Shown here in pieces: positions 8,285 through 17,465 of a stretch of 64,000 bases of DNA. Both the position numbers and the translations under genes were made by a program. Position 1 is the first letter of the stretch, and each line of letters opens with the position of its first letter. This DNA comes from Flavobacterium sp. LC2016-13. Its GTDB lineage: Bacteria > Bacteroidota > Bacteroidia > Flavobacteriales > Flavobacteriaceae. Below the pieces are notes generated by a model. The model saw only the letters and a list, made by a program, of their open reading frames with translations, did no database searches and was not told the DNA's origin. The stretch spans positions 62,001 through 126,000 of the forward strand of contig NZ_WMDQ01000002.1 of the NCBI RefSeq assembly GCF_009707955.1, written 5' to 3'.

Positions 8285-8314
8285 AAAACCTTGTTAGCAA
8301 TAACAAGGTTTTCT
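8285..8314 (-). terminator. Terminator of the fumarylacetoacetase gene
   Basis: AAAACCTTGTTA / TAACAAGGTTTT arms with a GCAA loop; on the minus strand the stem is followed by T-rich sequence. Confidence 0.75.
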
Positions 8315-8347
8315 ATTTTATAAATCTTCAGATACTTTATCTGCTCT

Positions 8348-9631
8348 TCACGGTCTGATAAAAGGAGGTAATAATTGGCTGGAAACTTCTCCAAAACCAA
8401 TTCTGACTTCATTGCTTTCACAGAAACCTCTAATGATTACAGTATCATTATCTTCGATGAATTTACGTTCGCTTCCGTCTTTTAATTTCAAAGGATTTTG
8501 TCCTCCCCAAGTCAATTCTAACATCGAACCAAAACTATCCGGAGTTGGACCTGAAATAGTACCTGAACCCATCATGTCACCAGAATTTATACGACATCCA
8601 TTTGAAGTATGATGCGCCAGTTGCTGTGCCATTGACCAGTATAGATATTTAAAATTCGATTTAGAAACGATAGTTTCTTCTTGATTTTCAGGCTGTATTG
8701 AAACTTCTAAATGAATATCAAAAGCTTTTTTTCCTTTAGTTTGTAAGTAAGGAAGCGGCGACGGATCTTGTTTAGGACCTTTAGTTCTAAAAGGCTCTAA
8801 AGCATCCATAGTCACAATCCACGGAGAAATTGATGTAGCAAAGTTTTTCGCTAAAAATGGTCCAAGCGGCACATATTCCCATTTCTGGATATCACGCGCG
8901 CTCCAGTCATTCAGTAAAACCATTCCGAAAATATAATCTTCGGCCTCATACGTTGGGATGTTTTCTCCCATGATGTTTACATCAGTTGTAATAAAAGCAG
9001 TTTCCAATTCAAAATCTACTAAACGAGACGGACCAAAAACCGGATATTTTTCTCCAGCCGGCAAGGTTTGTCCCATTGGTCTGTGAACCGGAATTCCGGA
9101 CGGAACAATAGTAGAACTTCTTCCGTGGTAACCAACCGGAATGTGTAACCAGTTTGGTAATAAGGCATTTTCAGGATCGCGGAACATTTTTCCAACGTTC
9201 GTTGCGTGCTCCTTACTAGAATAAAAATCAGTATAATCACCAATTAAAACTGGTAATTGCATTTCTATATCATCGATATTAAAAATAACAATATCGCGAT
9301 CTTTTGTTGAATCTCTAAGCTGTGAGTTGGTTTCGTCGAAAATATCAGCGATACGATTTCGAACCAAACGCCATGTTTTTTTTCCATCAGAAATAAAATC
9401 ATTTAGCGTATCCTGCATGAACATATCATCAGTTAAATCTATTCCTTCAAAATAGTTCAATTGTTGTAAAGCCCCTAAATCTATAGCATAATCGCCAATT
9501 CTTGTTCCTACAGTAACGACATTTTCTTTGGTAAGAAATACACCGAAAGGAATATTTTGAATAGGGAAGTCACTATGTTCTGGTACTTCTAACCATGATT
9601 TTCTTTTGGTATCGTTGGCGGTTATTGGCAT
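8348..9631 (-). CDS. fahA: Fumarylacetoacetase
   Basis: A 427-residue enzyme of the FAH family, the length of the bacterial and mammalian enzymes. The N-terminal SH3-like domain (IPFGVFLTKENVVTVGTRIGDY) precedes the catalytic domain with DFYSSKEHATNVGKMFR, PVGYHGRSSTIVPSG, the metal-binding DFELETAFI, and NDWSARDIQKWEYVPLGPFLAKNF; the C-terminus has GTISGPTPDSFGSMLELTWGG. It hydrolyses 4-fumarylacetoacetate to fumarate and acetoacetate, the last step of tyrosine degradation. No other tyrosine-catabolic gene (hppD, hmgA, maiA) is in the window. It is divergent from glyA with about 108 bp between the starts. Confidence 0.95.
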   Translation of the reverse strand: MPITANDTKRKSWLEVPEHSDFPIQNIPFGVFLTKENVVTVGTRIGDYAIDLGALQQLNYFEGIDLTDDMFMQDTLNDFISDGKKTWRLVRNRIADIFDETNSQLRDSTKDRDIVIFNIDDIEMQLPVLIGDYTDFYSSKEHATNVGKMFRDPENALLPNWLHIPVGYHGRSSTIVPSGIPVHRPMGQTLPAGEKYPVFGPSRLVDFELETAFITTDVNIMGENIPTYEAEDYIFGMVLLNDWSARDIQKWEYVPLGPFLAKNFATSISPWIVTMDALEPFRTKGPKQDPSPLPYLQTKGKKAFDIHLEVSIQPENQEETIVSKSNFKYLYWSMAQQLAHHTSNGCRINSGDMMGSGTISGPTPDSFGSMLELTWGGQNPLKLKDGSERKFIEDNDTVIIRGFCESNEVRIGFGEVSSQLLPPFIRP

Positions 9632-9706
9632 GTGAATGTTAATTATTTGTTGAAAAATTGTATGTCAAATATATCATAATCTAACAGTATGACAAACGTT
9701 TTTTTG

Positions 9707-9714
9707 TATTTTTG
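9707..9714 (+). promoter_or_regulatory. -7 element of glyA
   Basis: TATTTTTG matches TAnnTTTG. It lies downstream of an in-frame ATG at 9689 and 25 bases before the ATG at 9740, which supports 9740 as the true start. Confidence 0.65.
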
Positions 9715-9739
9715 CAGGAAATTAACGAAAAACGAAAAA

Positions 9740-11014
9740 ATGCAACGCGACGAACAAATTTTTGACCTTATACTAGAGGAACAAGACAGACAGATTCATG
9801 GATTAGAACTTATCGCTTCTGAGAATTTTGTAAGTGATGAAGTAATGGAAGCAGCTGGTTCTGTTTTAACTAATAAATATGCCGAAGGATATCCAGGCAA
9901 AAGATACTACGGCGGTTGTGAAGTAGTTGACGTTATTGAACAAATTGCAATTGACAGAGCAAAAGAATTATTTGGTGCTGAATACGCAAACGTACAGCCT
10001 CACTCAGGTTCTCAGGCAAATACAGCAGTATATCACGCTTGTTTAAATCCTGGTGATACTATTTTAGGTTTCGATTTATCTCACGGAGGTCACTTAACTC
10101 ACGGTTCTCCTGTAAACTTTTCAGGTCGTTTATACAAACCTGTTTTTTACGGAGTAGATGCTGAAACTGGTCGTTTAGATTATGATAAAATTCAGGAAAT
10201 TGCTACTAAAGAGCAACCAAAATTAATCATCGCAGGAGCTTCAGCTTATTCTCGTGATATGGATTTTGCACGTTTCAGACAAATCGCTGATAGCGTTGGA
10301 GCAATTTTATTTGCGGATATTTCTCATCCTGCAGGACTTATTGCAAAAGGATTATTGAATGACCCGATTCCACATTGCCATATTGTTTCTACTACAACAC
10401 ACAAAACTTTACGTGGACCACGTGGAGGTTTGATTTTAATGGGTAAAGATTTCGAAAACCCACAAGGATTAAAAACTCCAAAAGGAGAAATCAGAATGAT
10501 GTCATCTTTATTAGATCTTGCAGTTTTCCCTGGAAATCAAGGTGGACCTTTAATGCATATCATTGCTGCCAAAGCAGTAGCTTTTGGTGAAGCTCTTAAA
10601 GATGAATTCTTTACTTACGCTATGCAATTGCAAAAGAATGCAAATGCTATGGCAGATGCTTTTGTAAAAAGAGGATACAATATTATTTCTGGCGGAACTG
10701 ATAACCACATGATGCTTATTGACTTAAGAAACAAAAATGTTTCTGGTAAAGAAGCTGAAAATGCATTAGTAAAAGCAGAAATTACAGTAAATAAAAATAT
10801 GGTTCCGTTTGATGATAAATCACCATTTATCACGTCTGGAATTCGTGTAGGAACAGCTGCAATCACAACTCGTGGTTTAGTTGAAGAAGATATGGAAACT
10901 ATCGTAGCGCTTATCGACAGAGTACTTGCTGATCATACAAATGAAGCAGTTATCGAAGAAGTAGCAAACGAAGTAAATGAAATGATGAGCGAAAGACCAA
11001 TTTTCGTTTACTAA
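9740..11014 (+). CDS. glyA: Serine hydroxymethyltransferase
   Basis: A 424-residue PLP enzyme starting [18 protein letters not shown]; the longer frame from 9689 would place the promoter inside the gene. Motifs seen: [45 protein letters not shown], the PLP lysine in [13 protein letters not shown] (Lys222), and [11 protein letters not shown]. It converts serine and tetrahydrofolate to glycine and 5,10-methylene-tetrahydrofolate in the cytosol and feeds one-carbon metabolism. The gap to miaE is filled by an inverted-repeat stretch, so the two are probably separate transcripts. Confidence 0.97.
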   Translation: MQRDEQIFDLILEEQDRQIHGLELIASENFVSDEVMEAAGSVLTNKYAEGYPGKRYYGGCEVVDVIEQIAIDRAKELFGAEYANVQPHSGSQANTAVYHACLNPGDTILGFDLSHGGHLTHGSPVNFSGRLYKPVFYGVDAETGRLDYDKIQEIATKEQPKLIIAGASAYSRDMDFARFRQIADSVGAILFADISHPAGLIAKGLLNDPIPHCHIVSTTTHKTLRGPRGGLILMGKDFENPQGLKTPKGEIRMMSSLLDLAVFPGNQGGPLMHIIAAKAVAFGEALKDEFFTYAMQLQKNANAMADAFVKRGYNIISGGTDNHMMLIDLRNKNVSGKEAENALVKAEITVNKNMVPFDDKSPFITSGIRVGTAAITTRGLVEEDMETIVALIDRVLADHTNEAVIEEVANEVNEMMSERPIFVY

Positions 11015-11019
11015 AATCA

Positions 11020-11138
11020 GTCATAAAGTCTTAAAGTCGAAGGTCGAAAGTCTTAAAATAGAATGTAAAACACTATTTTAGTTTTGATCTTCGACTTTTT
11101 TTTGACTTTACAATTTTCGACTTTACAACTTTAAGACT
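11020..11138. repeat. Inverted-repeat stretch between glyA and miaE
   Basis: Variants of AAAGTCTTAAAGTCGAA occur on the left and their complements (TTCGACTTT, TTTAAGACTT) on the right, around an AT-rich centre. It can fold into an imperfect long hairpin and may terminate glyA transcription. Confidence 0.6.
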
Positions 11139-11145
11139 TAAAAGA

Positions 11146-11739
11146 ATGGGCGTACTAAGATTACAATTGCCAACCGACCCAAGATGGGTAAATATCGTTG
11201 AAAAAAATATAGAAGAAATCTTGACAGATCACGCTTGGTGTGAGCAAAAAGCAGCAACAAATGCGATTACGATAATCACCAATAACTCTGAACATCAGGA
11301 TTTGGTTAAAGATTTATTGGCGTTGGCCAAAGAAGAAATCGACCATTTTGAGCAGGTTCACAATATAATCATCAAAAGAGGATTAAAATTAGGACGCGAA
11401 CGCAAAGACGATTATGTAAATGAATTGTATTTATATATGAAGAAAAGCGGTGACGGAAGTCGAGTTTCTGGTCTTGTAGAAAGATTATTATTCTCAGCTA
11501 TGATCGAAGCCAGAAGCTGCGAACGTTTTAAAGTATTGTCTGAAAACATTCAGGACGAAGAATTAGCAGTTTTCTATAGAGATTTAATGGAAAGCGAAGC
11601 CGGACATTACGTTACTTTCATCACATACGCCCGTAAATACGGAGTTGGAATAGACGTAGAAAAGCGCTGGAGAGAATGGCTGGCATTCGAAGAATCAATC
11701 ATTACAAACTACGGAAAAGGAGAAACGATTCACGGGTAA
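11146..11739 (+). CDS. miaE: tRNA 2-methylthio-N6-isopentenyladenosine-37 hydroxylase
   Basis: A 197-residue diiron protein starting MGVLRLQLPTDPRWVNIVEKNI. The four-helix diiron ligands are visible as DHAWCEQKAA, AKEEIDHFEQVH, a second Glu in MIEARSCERF, and MESEAGHYVTFI. This is the MiaE family, which hydroxylates the isopentenyl group of ms2i6A37 in tRNAs reading U-starting codons and needs O2. The length agrees with the family. It stands alone between two repeat-rich gaps. Confidence 0.92.
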   Translation: MGVLRLQLPTDPRWVNIVEKNIEEILTDHAWCEQKAATNAITIITNNSEHQDLVKDLLALAKEEIDHFEQVHNIIIKRGLKLGRERKDDYVNELYLYMKKSGDGSRVSGLVERLLFSAMIEARSCERFKVLSENIQDEELAVFYRDLMESEAGHYVTFITYARKYGVGIDVEKRWREWLAFEESIITNYGKGETIHG

Positions 11740-11749
11740 GTTTTTTGCT

Positions 11750-11935
11750 TCAAGTTTTATTAGTTTCAGGTTTCAAGTTTCAGGTTTGTCACGTTGAGCG
11801 AATCCGAAACACGTTCCAATTGGAAAATTTTTTAAAATAAAAAATCCGTATAAAATCCGCGTTTTCGCTTTAGCGAATCTGCGTCATCCGCGTTGAAATA
11901 ATCGCAAAGTTTAATCTAAAATCCACAATCCAAAT
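11750..11935. repeat. Repeat-rich gap (GTTTCAG units and related fragments)
   Basis: Starts with period-7 GTTTCAG/GTTTCAA units, continues with a GTCACGTTGAGCGAATCCG fragment, and then a hairpin-prone GCGTTTTCGCTTTAGCGAATCTGCG stretch. Related GTTTCAG arrays occur at 39286, 41187, 49829 and 51821. No gene is visible. Confidence 0.6.
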
Positions 11936-11947
11936 TCTAAAATTCCT

Positions 11948-11955
11948 TACATTTG
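11948..11955 (+). promoter_or_regulatory. -7 element of guaC
   Basis: TACATTTG matches TAnnTTTG and lies 22 bases before the guaC ATG; an ATG at 11968 runs straight into a stop. Confidence 0.6.
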
Positions 11956-11977
11956 AAAGTAACCAAAATGTAAAACC

Positions 11978-13018
11978 ATGAGAATAGAAACTGATCTTAA
12001 ATTAGGATTTAAAGACGTAATGATTAGACCAAAAAGATCAACGCTGAAAAGCAGATCTGAAGTTTCTTTAGATCGAAATTTTAAATTTTTGCACAGCACA
12101 TTAAATTGGACAGGAATTCCGATTATGGCGGCAAATATGGATACAGTTGGTACTTTTGAAATGGCTCAGGTTTTGGCAAAAGAAAAACTTTTCACGGCCA
12201 TTCATAAACATTACACTTTAGAAGAATGGAATAGTTTTCTAAAAAAAGTAACACCGGATTTCTACGATTATATTGCCATAAGCACCGGAACAGGAAAAGA
12301 AGATTTTGATAAAATCGGAAAAATAATAACCGCAAACCCGTTACTGAAATTTATTTGTATTGATGTAGCAAACGGATATTCTGAACACTTTGTACAGTTT
12401 TTAAAACAAACACGTAAACAATATCCCGATAAAGTTATTATTGCCGGAAATGTTGTTACAGGCGAAATGGTTGAGGAACTTTTATTGGCCGGAGCCGATA
12501 TCGTAAAAGTCGGAATTGGTCCCGGATCTGTGTGTACAACACGTGTAAAAACCGGAGTTGGATATCCACAGCTTTCTGCTATTATCGAATGTGCAGATGC
12601 TGCTCACGGTTTGGGAGGACATATTATTAGCGACGGTGGCTGCAGTACTCCTGGCGATGTTGCCAAAGCATTTGGTGCAGGTTCAGATTTTGTCATGTTG
12701 GGCGGAATGTTAGCCGGACATTCAGAAAGCGGAGGAGAATTAATCGAAATTGACGGTCATAAATTCAAGCAATTTTACGGAATGAGTTCTACAACAGCAA
12801 TGGACAAACATGTTGGCGGCGTTGCAGAATATCGAGCGAGCGAAGGTAAAACCGTTCAGGTTCCGTTTAAAGGAAATGTTATTAATACCGTTTTAGATAT
12901 TTTAGGTGGTTTACGAAGCACTTGTACGTATGTTGGTGCCTCAAGATTAAAAGAATTGACTAAACGTACGACTTTCATCCGCGTAAGCGAACAGGAAAAT
13001 CAAATTTTTACAAAATAA
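11978..13018 (+). CDS. guaC: GMP reductase
   Basis: A 346-residue IMPDH/GMPR-family TIM barrel without CBS domains. It starts [21 protein letters not shown], has [16 protein letters not shown], the phosphate-binding and catalytic loop [21 protein letters not shown] with Cys186, and [31 protein letters not shown]. The length and CTTR loop identify GuaC, not IMPDH. It reduces GMP to IMP with NADPH and ammonia release, a purine salvage step. The GNAT gene starts 22 bases later and is probably co-transcribed. Confidence 0.95.
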   Translation: MRIETDLKLGFKDVMIRPKRSTLKSRSEVSLDRNFKFLHSTLNWTGIPIMAANMDTVGTFEMAQVLAKEKLFTAIHKHYTLEEWNSFLKKVTPDFYDYIAISTGTGKEDFDKIGKIITANPLLKFICIDVANGYSEHFVQFLKQTRKQYPDKVIIAGNVVTGEMVEELLLAGADIVKVGIGPGSVCTTRVKTGVGYPQLSAIIECADAAHGLGGHIISDGGCSTPGDVAKAFGAGSDFVMLGGMLAGHSESGGELIEIDGHKFKQFYGMSSTTAMDKHVGGVAEYRASEGKTVQVPFKGNVINTVLDILGGLRSTCTYVGASRLKELTKRTTFIRVSEQENQIFTK

Positions 13019-13040
13019 TAAGAGTAGTTTTTAATATAAT

Positions 13041-13538
13041 ATGATTACAATTTCAGAAGCAGGATTAGAAGATATTAAAGTGATTCAGGAAATTACAAAT
13101 ATAACGTGGCCAATTACGTATGGTGAAATTTTATCTCAAACGCAGTTAGAGTATATGTTAGGATTATTTTATTCTGATGAAGCTTTAAGAAAACAGATCG
13201 AAAATAAAGAACAATTATTTTATTTAGTATCAGATTCAGAAGCAACAATTGGATTTATCGGAATCGAGCATAATTATAAAAATGGATTGGCAACAAAAAT
13301 TCACAAAATATATCTTCTGCCGGAAACACAAGGAAAAGGAATTGGAAAAATAGTTTTTCAAGAGATTGAAAAATTAGCTTTAGAAAATAATTCAACTGCA
13401 TTATCCCTAAACGTAAATCGATTTAATAATGCATTACGTTTCTATCAAAAATTAGGTTTTGAAGTTACGGATGAAGTCAATATTGATATTGGAAACGGAT
13501 ATTTAATGGAGGATTATGTGATGGAGAAACGATTGTAA
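13041..13538 (+). CDS. GNAT-family N-acetyltransferase
   Basis: A 165-residue protein with the GNAT fold: an N-terminal MITISEAGLEDIKVIQEIT strand-helix, a central KIHKIYLLPETQGKGIGKIVFQEIEKLA that carries the acetyl-CoA pyrophosphate loop (QGKGIGK), and LNVNRFNNALRFYQKLGFEV near the C-terminus. The acceptor is not known; the NxxAxxFYxKxGF motif resembles small-molecule or protein N-terminal acetylases. It sits 22 bases after guaC, likely in one transcript, and is followed by a strong terminator. Confidence 0.88.
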   Translation: MITISEAGLEDIKVIQEITNITWPITYGEILSQTQLEYMLGLFYSDEALRKQIENKEQLFYLVSDSEATIGFIGIEHNYKNGLATKIHKIYLLPETQGKGIGKIVFQEIEKLALENNSTALSLNVNRFNNALRFYQKLGFEVTDEVNIDIGNGYLMEDYVMEKRL

Positions 13539-13555
13539 TTATTTAGGTTATAAAA

Positions 13556-13599
13556 ATAAAAAAGACCCGATTTTATCATTAAATCGGGTCTTTTTTTTA
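13556..13599. terminator. Bidirectional terminator after the GNAT gene
   Basis: AAAAAAGACCCGATTT / AAATCGGGTCTTTTTT around a 7-nt loop, between convergent genes. Confidence 0.9.
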
Positions 13600-13616
13600 G
13601 GTAATATTTCAGGAAT

Positions 13617-14342
13617 TTACTTATCCAAATTATATTCCTCATTAATCTGTTTGATAATAGTTTCTCCAGACTTAATTACATTATTATAACGCTCATAAAT
13701 CTGATTCCACGGAATAAGATTTTTTGTCATTTGTTTTCCTTTTGGTGTCGTTAACAAATTCCAGTTATCAGAAATACTTTCAGGATTATTTAAATTTTCT
13801 TCTAAGTAATTCTGTAACTTTTTTTGACGTGACATCCATCCGGACTCTGATGAATTTACTTCAGAAAGAGTTTGCTGATAGTATTTTAAAATATTTAATG
13901 AAAGCGAATCATTCTCAATATTTCCAATTCTCCCAGAAGATACAAAGCCATTAAATCGATAGATACTTGGTCTTAAATAAGTATTAATATTAATATAAGG
14001 CAATTGTTTCTTTAACTCTTCTTGATTGTAAGGTTTGTTTTTATCTAAATTACTAAGAGATTCGTATGTTTTTCCAAAATCCTGATATTGTTTAATAATA
14101 GCTTTACTATCATTAACATCACTTTGGATATCTGATTTTAATCCAAGTAAAAACTTCTTAACTTGTTCCTGTTCGTGGTTGTGTTCGCTCCAACCGTGCA
14201 GCCAAATCGATAAGGAAACCGCAAAAACAATAATGAAAATTTCTAAACCAATTTCTTTTACTTTTTCTACAAAACTATGTTTTTTGCTTGTTGCTACTTC
14301 ATGCATTTTTTTGGTATGTTTTATTACTTCTAATTCTGCCAT
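13617..14342 (-). CDS. Membrane-anchored protein resembling DUF6090 proteins
   Basis: Taken from the ATG at 14342 (241 residues); the frame extends to a TTG at 14375, but that codon overlaps a -7 box. A basic start is followed by a single membrane helix EIGLEIFIIVFAVSLSIWLHGW (about 30-50) and a long soluble helical domain with conserved-looking SDIQSDV, YLRPSIYRFNGFVSSGRIGNIEN. The EIxLEIFxIVxAVSLSIxxxxW pattern resembles the start of DUF6090 proteins common in flavobacteria. The function is unknown; the topology suggests a soluble domain held at the inner membrane. Confidence 0.65.
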   Translation of the reverse strand: MAELEVIKHTKKMHEVATSKKHSFVEKVKEIGLEIFIIVFAVSLSIWLHGWSEHNHEQEQVKKFLLGLKSDIQSDVNDSKAIIKQYQDFGKTYESLSNLDKNKPYNQEELKKQLPYININTYLRPSIYRFNGFVSSGRIGNIENDSLSLNILKYYQQTLSEVNSSESGWMSRQKKLQNYLEENLNNPESISDNWNLLTTPKGKQMTKNLIPWNQIYERYNNVIKSGETIIKQINEEYNLDK

Positions 14343-14372
14343 TTTTTCTATGTAAATTTGGTTTAGTCCTTG

Positions 14373-14406
14373 CAAAAATATGTTAAATGGAGTTAAAAGC
14401 TTACAA
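14373..14406 (-). promoter_or_regulatory. Promoter of the DUF6090-like gene
   Basis: On the minus strand TTG (14404-14406) and TATTTTTG (14373-14380) are 23 bases apart. The -7 box lies 30 bases before the ATG at 14342 and excludes the upstream TTG start. Confidence 0.55.
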
Positions 14407-14592
14407 TATTTTAAAATTATTTAATAAAATTTAATTTTTGAGATTGCATACTTCAATCAGAAATTATTCTAAATATCTGCAATTTTAAATATGAAAAATG
14501 ATGTAAGTTTTCAATAATTAATTTATTTTAAAAATAATATTTTACTTGTTAAATTTAAATATACCTTTGCTTAAATAATTATAAATTTAAAC

Positions 14593-15114
14593 ATGACTGA
14601 GATAATTTTAGGTATAATAATCAGCATTGTCACTGGCGTAATATCATCGTATTTATTTTTGATGTATTTTTTGAATCGGAAAAGAGCAAAAATAGAAATA
14701 TCATCTCATATTAGTAAAGTTACCTTTGAAGGACAAACAAATTACTTTTTCAAATTTGTAAACAAAACCAATTGTGAAATTTTCGATATTAGAATTGAAC
14801 CTACATTTTACAAACAAGTTGGCGGCGTTGGAGGAATGAATATTCAAGGAAAAGATATCGTATTAAAAGATAACTTCATTTCTTATATTCCTTGTAAAAA
14901 AAATGCTGATACAAATAGCCTGCATGCAATGAGAATTAGAACCGTAGAGGATTTAGAAGCAAATTGGAGTGATTCATCTTCATATATTAGACTGACAGTA
15001 ATCGCAAAACATTCACTTTCTGGTTTTACAGATATTTTTGTCAAAGATTTTTACTCTAAAGATGTAATTACTAGTAAAAAATTTAAGTCAGGAGATGATT
15101 TAGATGTTGGATAA
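14593..15114 (+). CDS. Hypothetical protein with an N-terminal membrane helix
   Basis: A 173-residue protein not recognised. The first 28 residues (MTEIILGIIISIVTGVISSYLFLMYF) form one membrane helix followed by a basic NRKRAK stop-transfer signal, so the rest should be cytoplasmic. The soluble part reads like a beta-rich domain (EISSHISKVTFEGQTNYFFKFVNKT, IEPTFYKQVGGVGG, DIFVKDFYSKDVITSKKFKSGDDLDV). A TACCTTTG -7 box at 14562-14569 precedes the ATG by 23 bases. Neighbours are also orphans, so the context gives no clue. Confidence 0.6.
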   Translation: MTEIILGIIISIVTGVISSYLFLMYFLNRKRAKIEISSHISKVTFEGQTNYFFKFVNKTNCEIFDIRIEPTFYKQVGGVGGMNIQGKDIVLKDNFISYIPCKKNADTNSLHAMRIRTVEDLEANWSDSSSYIRLTVIAKHSLSGFTDIFVKDFYSKDVITSKKFKSGDDLDVG

Positions 15115-15238
15115 GATTTAACACATTAAACTTGTGTAAATAGCAATTATTCGATAATATTGTTATATAATTAATTTAAAATTATTTATCATGAAAAGAG
15201 ATGTTATAGTAGGTTAATTCCAAACAAAAAATATATCA

Positions 15239-15266
15239 ATAGCCAGTTTTATACTGGCTTTTTTTA
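15239..15266 (+). terminator. Terminator before the pentapeptide gene
   Basis: AGCCAGT / ACTGGCT arms with loop TTTAT, followed by T7. It would end plus-strand transcripts from the 14593 gene or from a tiny ORF at 15191-15217. Confidence 0.75.
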
Positions 15267-15268
15267 TT

Positions 15269-15850
15269 TTACAAACTCACAATAACATCATGCTTAAACA
15301 ATAAACCTTTTACTTCTTTCAAAGCAAAAACTGCTTTCTTTAGTTTAGTTTTTGATGGATCAATCGTATAATTATAACTTGTTTTAAAATCAGCTTTGTT
15401 GGCAATTGCTTTATCAAATTCAGAGCGGTATAAATCGCAATTTTCAAAAAGAACACTTGTTAAGTCTGTTGCCATAAAATCGACCGCAATTAAGCTACAA
15501 TTTGTAAATGTAGTTCCTTTTATTTTCAATGTATAAAACTTAGAAAAATCGAGAATGCAATCGTGAAAATGAACTTCGAAAATAAGTTTATCGCACATGG
15601 CAAAATTCACTTCCTTAATTTCACAACGATTAAAATTAGCCGTTCTAAAAGCCACATAATTGATTTTTGCTTCACTAAAAATGCAATCATTAAAAACACA
15701 ATCAATAAAAGTAACCGCTAAAAAAGTACAAGCCGAAAAATTACAATTATTAAAAATACAACATTCAAAATCCTTAAAATTAAGATCATCTCTACCATAA
15801 ATTTTGGTGTCGTATTCTTTATCCAGGAAATATTCAGACTCTTTTTTCAA
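15269..15850 (-). CDS. Pentapeptide-repeat protein
   Basis: A 193-residue protein with a clear pentapeptide pattern, A(D/N)LXX-like blocks such as CIFNNCNFSACTF, CVFNDCIFSEAKI, AFRTANFNRCEI, LTSVLFENCDLYRSEFDKA. Such repeats form a right-handed quadrilateral beta-helix. Cys-rich FxxCxF versions are common among Bacteroidota proteins and resemble the DNA-mimic Qnr/MfpA group in fold, but the length is below the usual 210-220 of Qnr and no loop insertions are evident, so quinolone protection is only a remote possibility. No signal peptide, so cytosolic. Confidence 0.85.
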   Translation of the reverse strand: MKKESEYFLDKEYDTKIYGRDDLNFKDFECCIFNNCNFSACTFLAVTFIDCVFNDCIFSEAKINYVAFRTANFNRCEIKEVNFAMCDKLIFEVHFHDCILDFSKFYTLKIKGTTFTNCSLIAVDFMATDLTSVLFENCDLYRSEFDKAIANKADFKTSYNYTIDPSKTKLKKAVFALKEVKGLLFKHDVIVSL

Positions 15851-16043
15851 TGTTGTTTTAAAGATTATTTAAGACCGAAAAGATAATAATTAAGCCAGAT
15901 AATTAAAGTCTTTTTCCAGACTTATTTTTAAAAATATAAGAACGTTGATTATTTATTTTATAAGAATATATATCTAAACTATTGATAATAAGGTTTATAT
16001 TTACAGTAAGGTTGCTTATTGTTTCAAAAAAATAAAACTTGCA

Positions 16044-17312
16044 ATGGTAGAACTTTTAAAAAATAATTGCTTTCAGAATAGATTTAAAATCTTTGGGTTA
16101 TTATTTTTTATACCGTTTAGTTTAATTGCTCAAAACGATTCTATTAACGCAGAATTTTGCCCTCCTAACACAATATTCGAAATCTTCAAAAAGAAAGACT
16201 CCATTTATGTTGTTAAACCCGTTAAAAACAGTTTTTTTCTCGTTATTCCCGTAATTGGTTCTCAGCCTGCCACAGGATTTGTTTTTGGCGCCGTTGCCCA
16301 ATATACTTTTAAAGGAAAACAAAAAACAGATAAGTTTTCAATTGCCAATGTGGGAATCACGTATACGACTAAAAAGCAATGGTTGGTGAATATTAAAAAC
16401 AATATTCTGCTAAAAAACAACAGGATATTTTTAAGTGGAGATTATCGATTGTATATTTTTTCGCAACCCAATTATGGCTTAGGAACCAATATTATTCCAA
16501 AGCGTAGAGAAGATGACAATTTTAGTATTGATTCTATTGCACAACCTATGGATTATAATTATTTTAAGTTTCACCAAACCGCTTCTTTTGAAGTAAGAAA
16601 AAATTTTTATGTGGGCGGCGGAATCAATATCGACTGGTATTCAACCATTAAAGACAAAGAACTCGATGTTGCCAACGGAAACTTGACGTATCATTATAAC
16701 TACAGTCAAAAATATGGGTTTAATGATTTAGAATATTTCTTAACCGGAATGAGCCTCAATTTAATTTATGATTCAAGAGATAATCAGGTAAATACCAATC
16801 ACGGATGGTTTGCCAATATCAACTATCGTTTTAATCCTGTTTTCTTTAAAAATCAGCGTTATAGCAACGTTCTTTATACAGAATACCGCAATTTTATTCC
16901 CCTTTCTCAAAAGAACAAACATTATATTTTAGGAATTTGGGCTTACGGACAATTCATTACCAGAGGAAAAGTTCCGTACCTAAATTTGCCTGCCATTGGT
17001 TGGGATCAGCGAAGCAGGAGCGGAGAAGGTTATACACAAGGCTTGTTTAGAGGAACAAATTTAATTTATCTTTCTACAGAACTCAGGTTTCCAATTACCT
17101 GCAACCAAATGATAAGCGGCACTGTTTTTACCAATTTTGTAACCACGAGCAATCCGGAAACAAATACAAATCTTTTTGAATACGTTCAGCCTGCAATTGG
17201 TGTTGGCTTGCGTATTTTGATAGACAAAGCCACAAGAACGAACTTAATTGTAGATTATGCATGGGGAAACAGATCAAAAGCCTTCTATTTAAATGCCGGC
17301 GAAACATTCTAA
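16044..17312 (+). CDS. Omp85/BamA-type outer-membrane barrel protein
   Basis: A 422-residue protein with an N-terminal signal (RFKIFGLLFFIPFSLIAQ) but no POTRA domains, followed by a barrel with alternating aromatic strands. PVIGSQPATGFVFGAVAQYTF, GLGTNIIP, LIYDSRDNQVNTNHGWFANINYRF, GWDQRSRSGEGYTQGLFRGTNLIYLSTELRFP and the terminal GVGLRILIDKATRTNLIVDYAWG resemble the C-terminal half of surface-antigen (Bac_surface_Ag) proteins. The RSRSGEGYTQGLFRG motif corresponds to the conserved RGF/Y loop. It is probably inserted in the outer membrane. The two-component system at 17466 starts 153 bases downstream. Confidence 0.82.
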   Translation: MVELLKNNCFQNRFKIFGLLFFIPFSLIAQNDSINAEFCPPNTIFEIFKKKDSIYVVKPVKNSFFLVIPVIGSQPATGFVFGAVAQYTFKGKQKTDKFSIANVGITYTTKKQWLVNIKNNILLKNNRIFLSGDYRLYIFSQPNYGLGTNIIPKRREDDNFSIDSIAQPMDYNYFKFHQTASFEVRKNFYVGGGINIDWYSTIKDKELDVANGNLTYHYNYSQKYGFNDLEYFLTGMSLNLIYDSRDNQVNTNHGWFANINYRFNPVFFKNQRYSNVLYTEYRNFIPLSQKNKHYILGIWAYGQFITRGKVPYLNLPAIGWDQRSRSGEGYTQGLFRGTNLIYLSTELRFPITCNQMISGTVFTNFVTTSNPETNTNLFEYVQPAIGVGLRILIDKATRTNLIVDYAWGNRSKAFYLNAGETF

Positions 17313-17438
17313 AAAAAGACTTCGGTAATAGTTTAAAGGTTAAAAAACATAAAATTCAATTTTCTTACTTTAAATTGTTTTCTTCATAATAAATTCATAA
17401 TTCTAAATTATTGTAATTCGTTTTTAAAACTCAATCCT

Positions 17439-17446
17439 TATTTTTG
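17439..17446 (+). promoter_or_regulatory. -7 element of the two-component operon
   Basis: TATTTTTG matches TAnnTTTG, 19 bases before the response-regulator ATG; a TTG at 17411-17413 is 25 bases upstream, slightly long. Confidence 0.55.
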
Positions 17447-17465
17447 TTACTAATACCTTTTTCAA

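Noticed and set aside
15269..15850. Quinolone-resistance (Qnr) identity for the pentapeptide protein
   Set aside because: It is shorter than Qnr proteins, lacks recognisable loop insertions and has no similar context; only the pentapeptide fold is supported.
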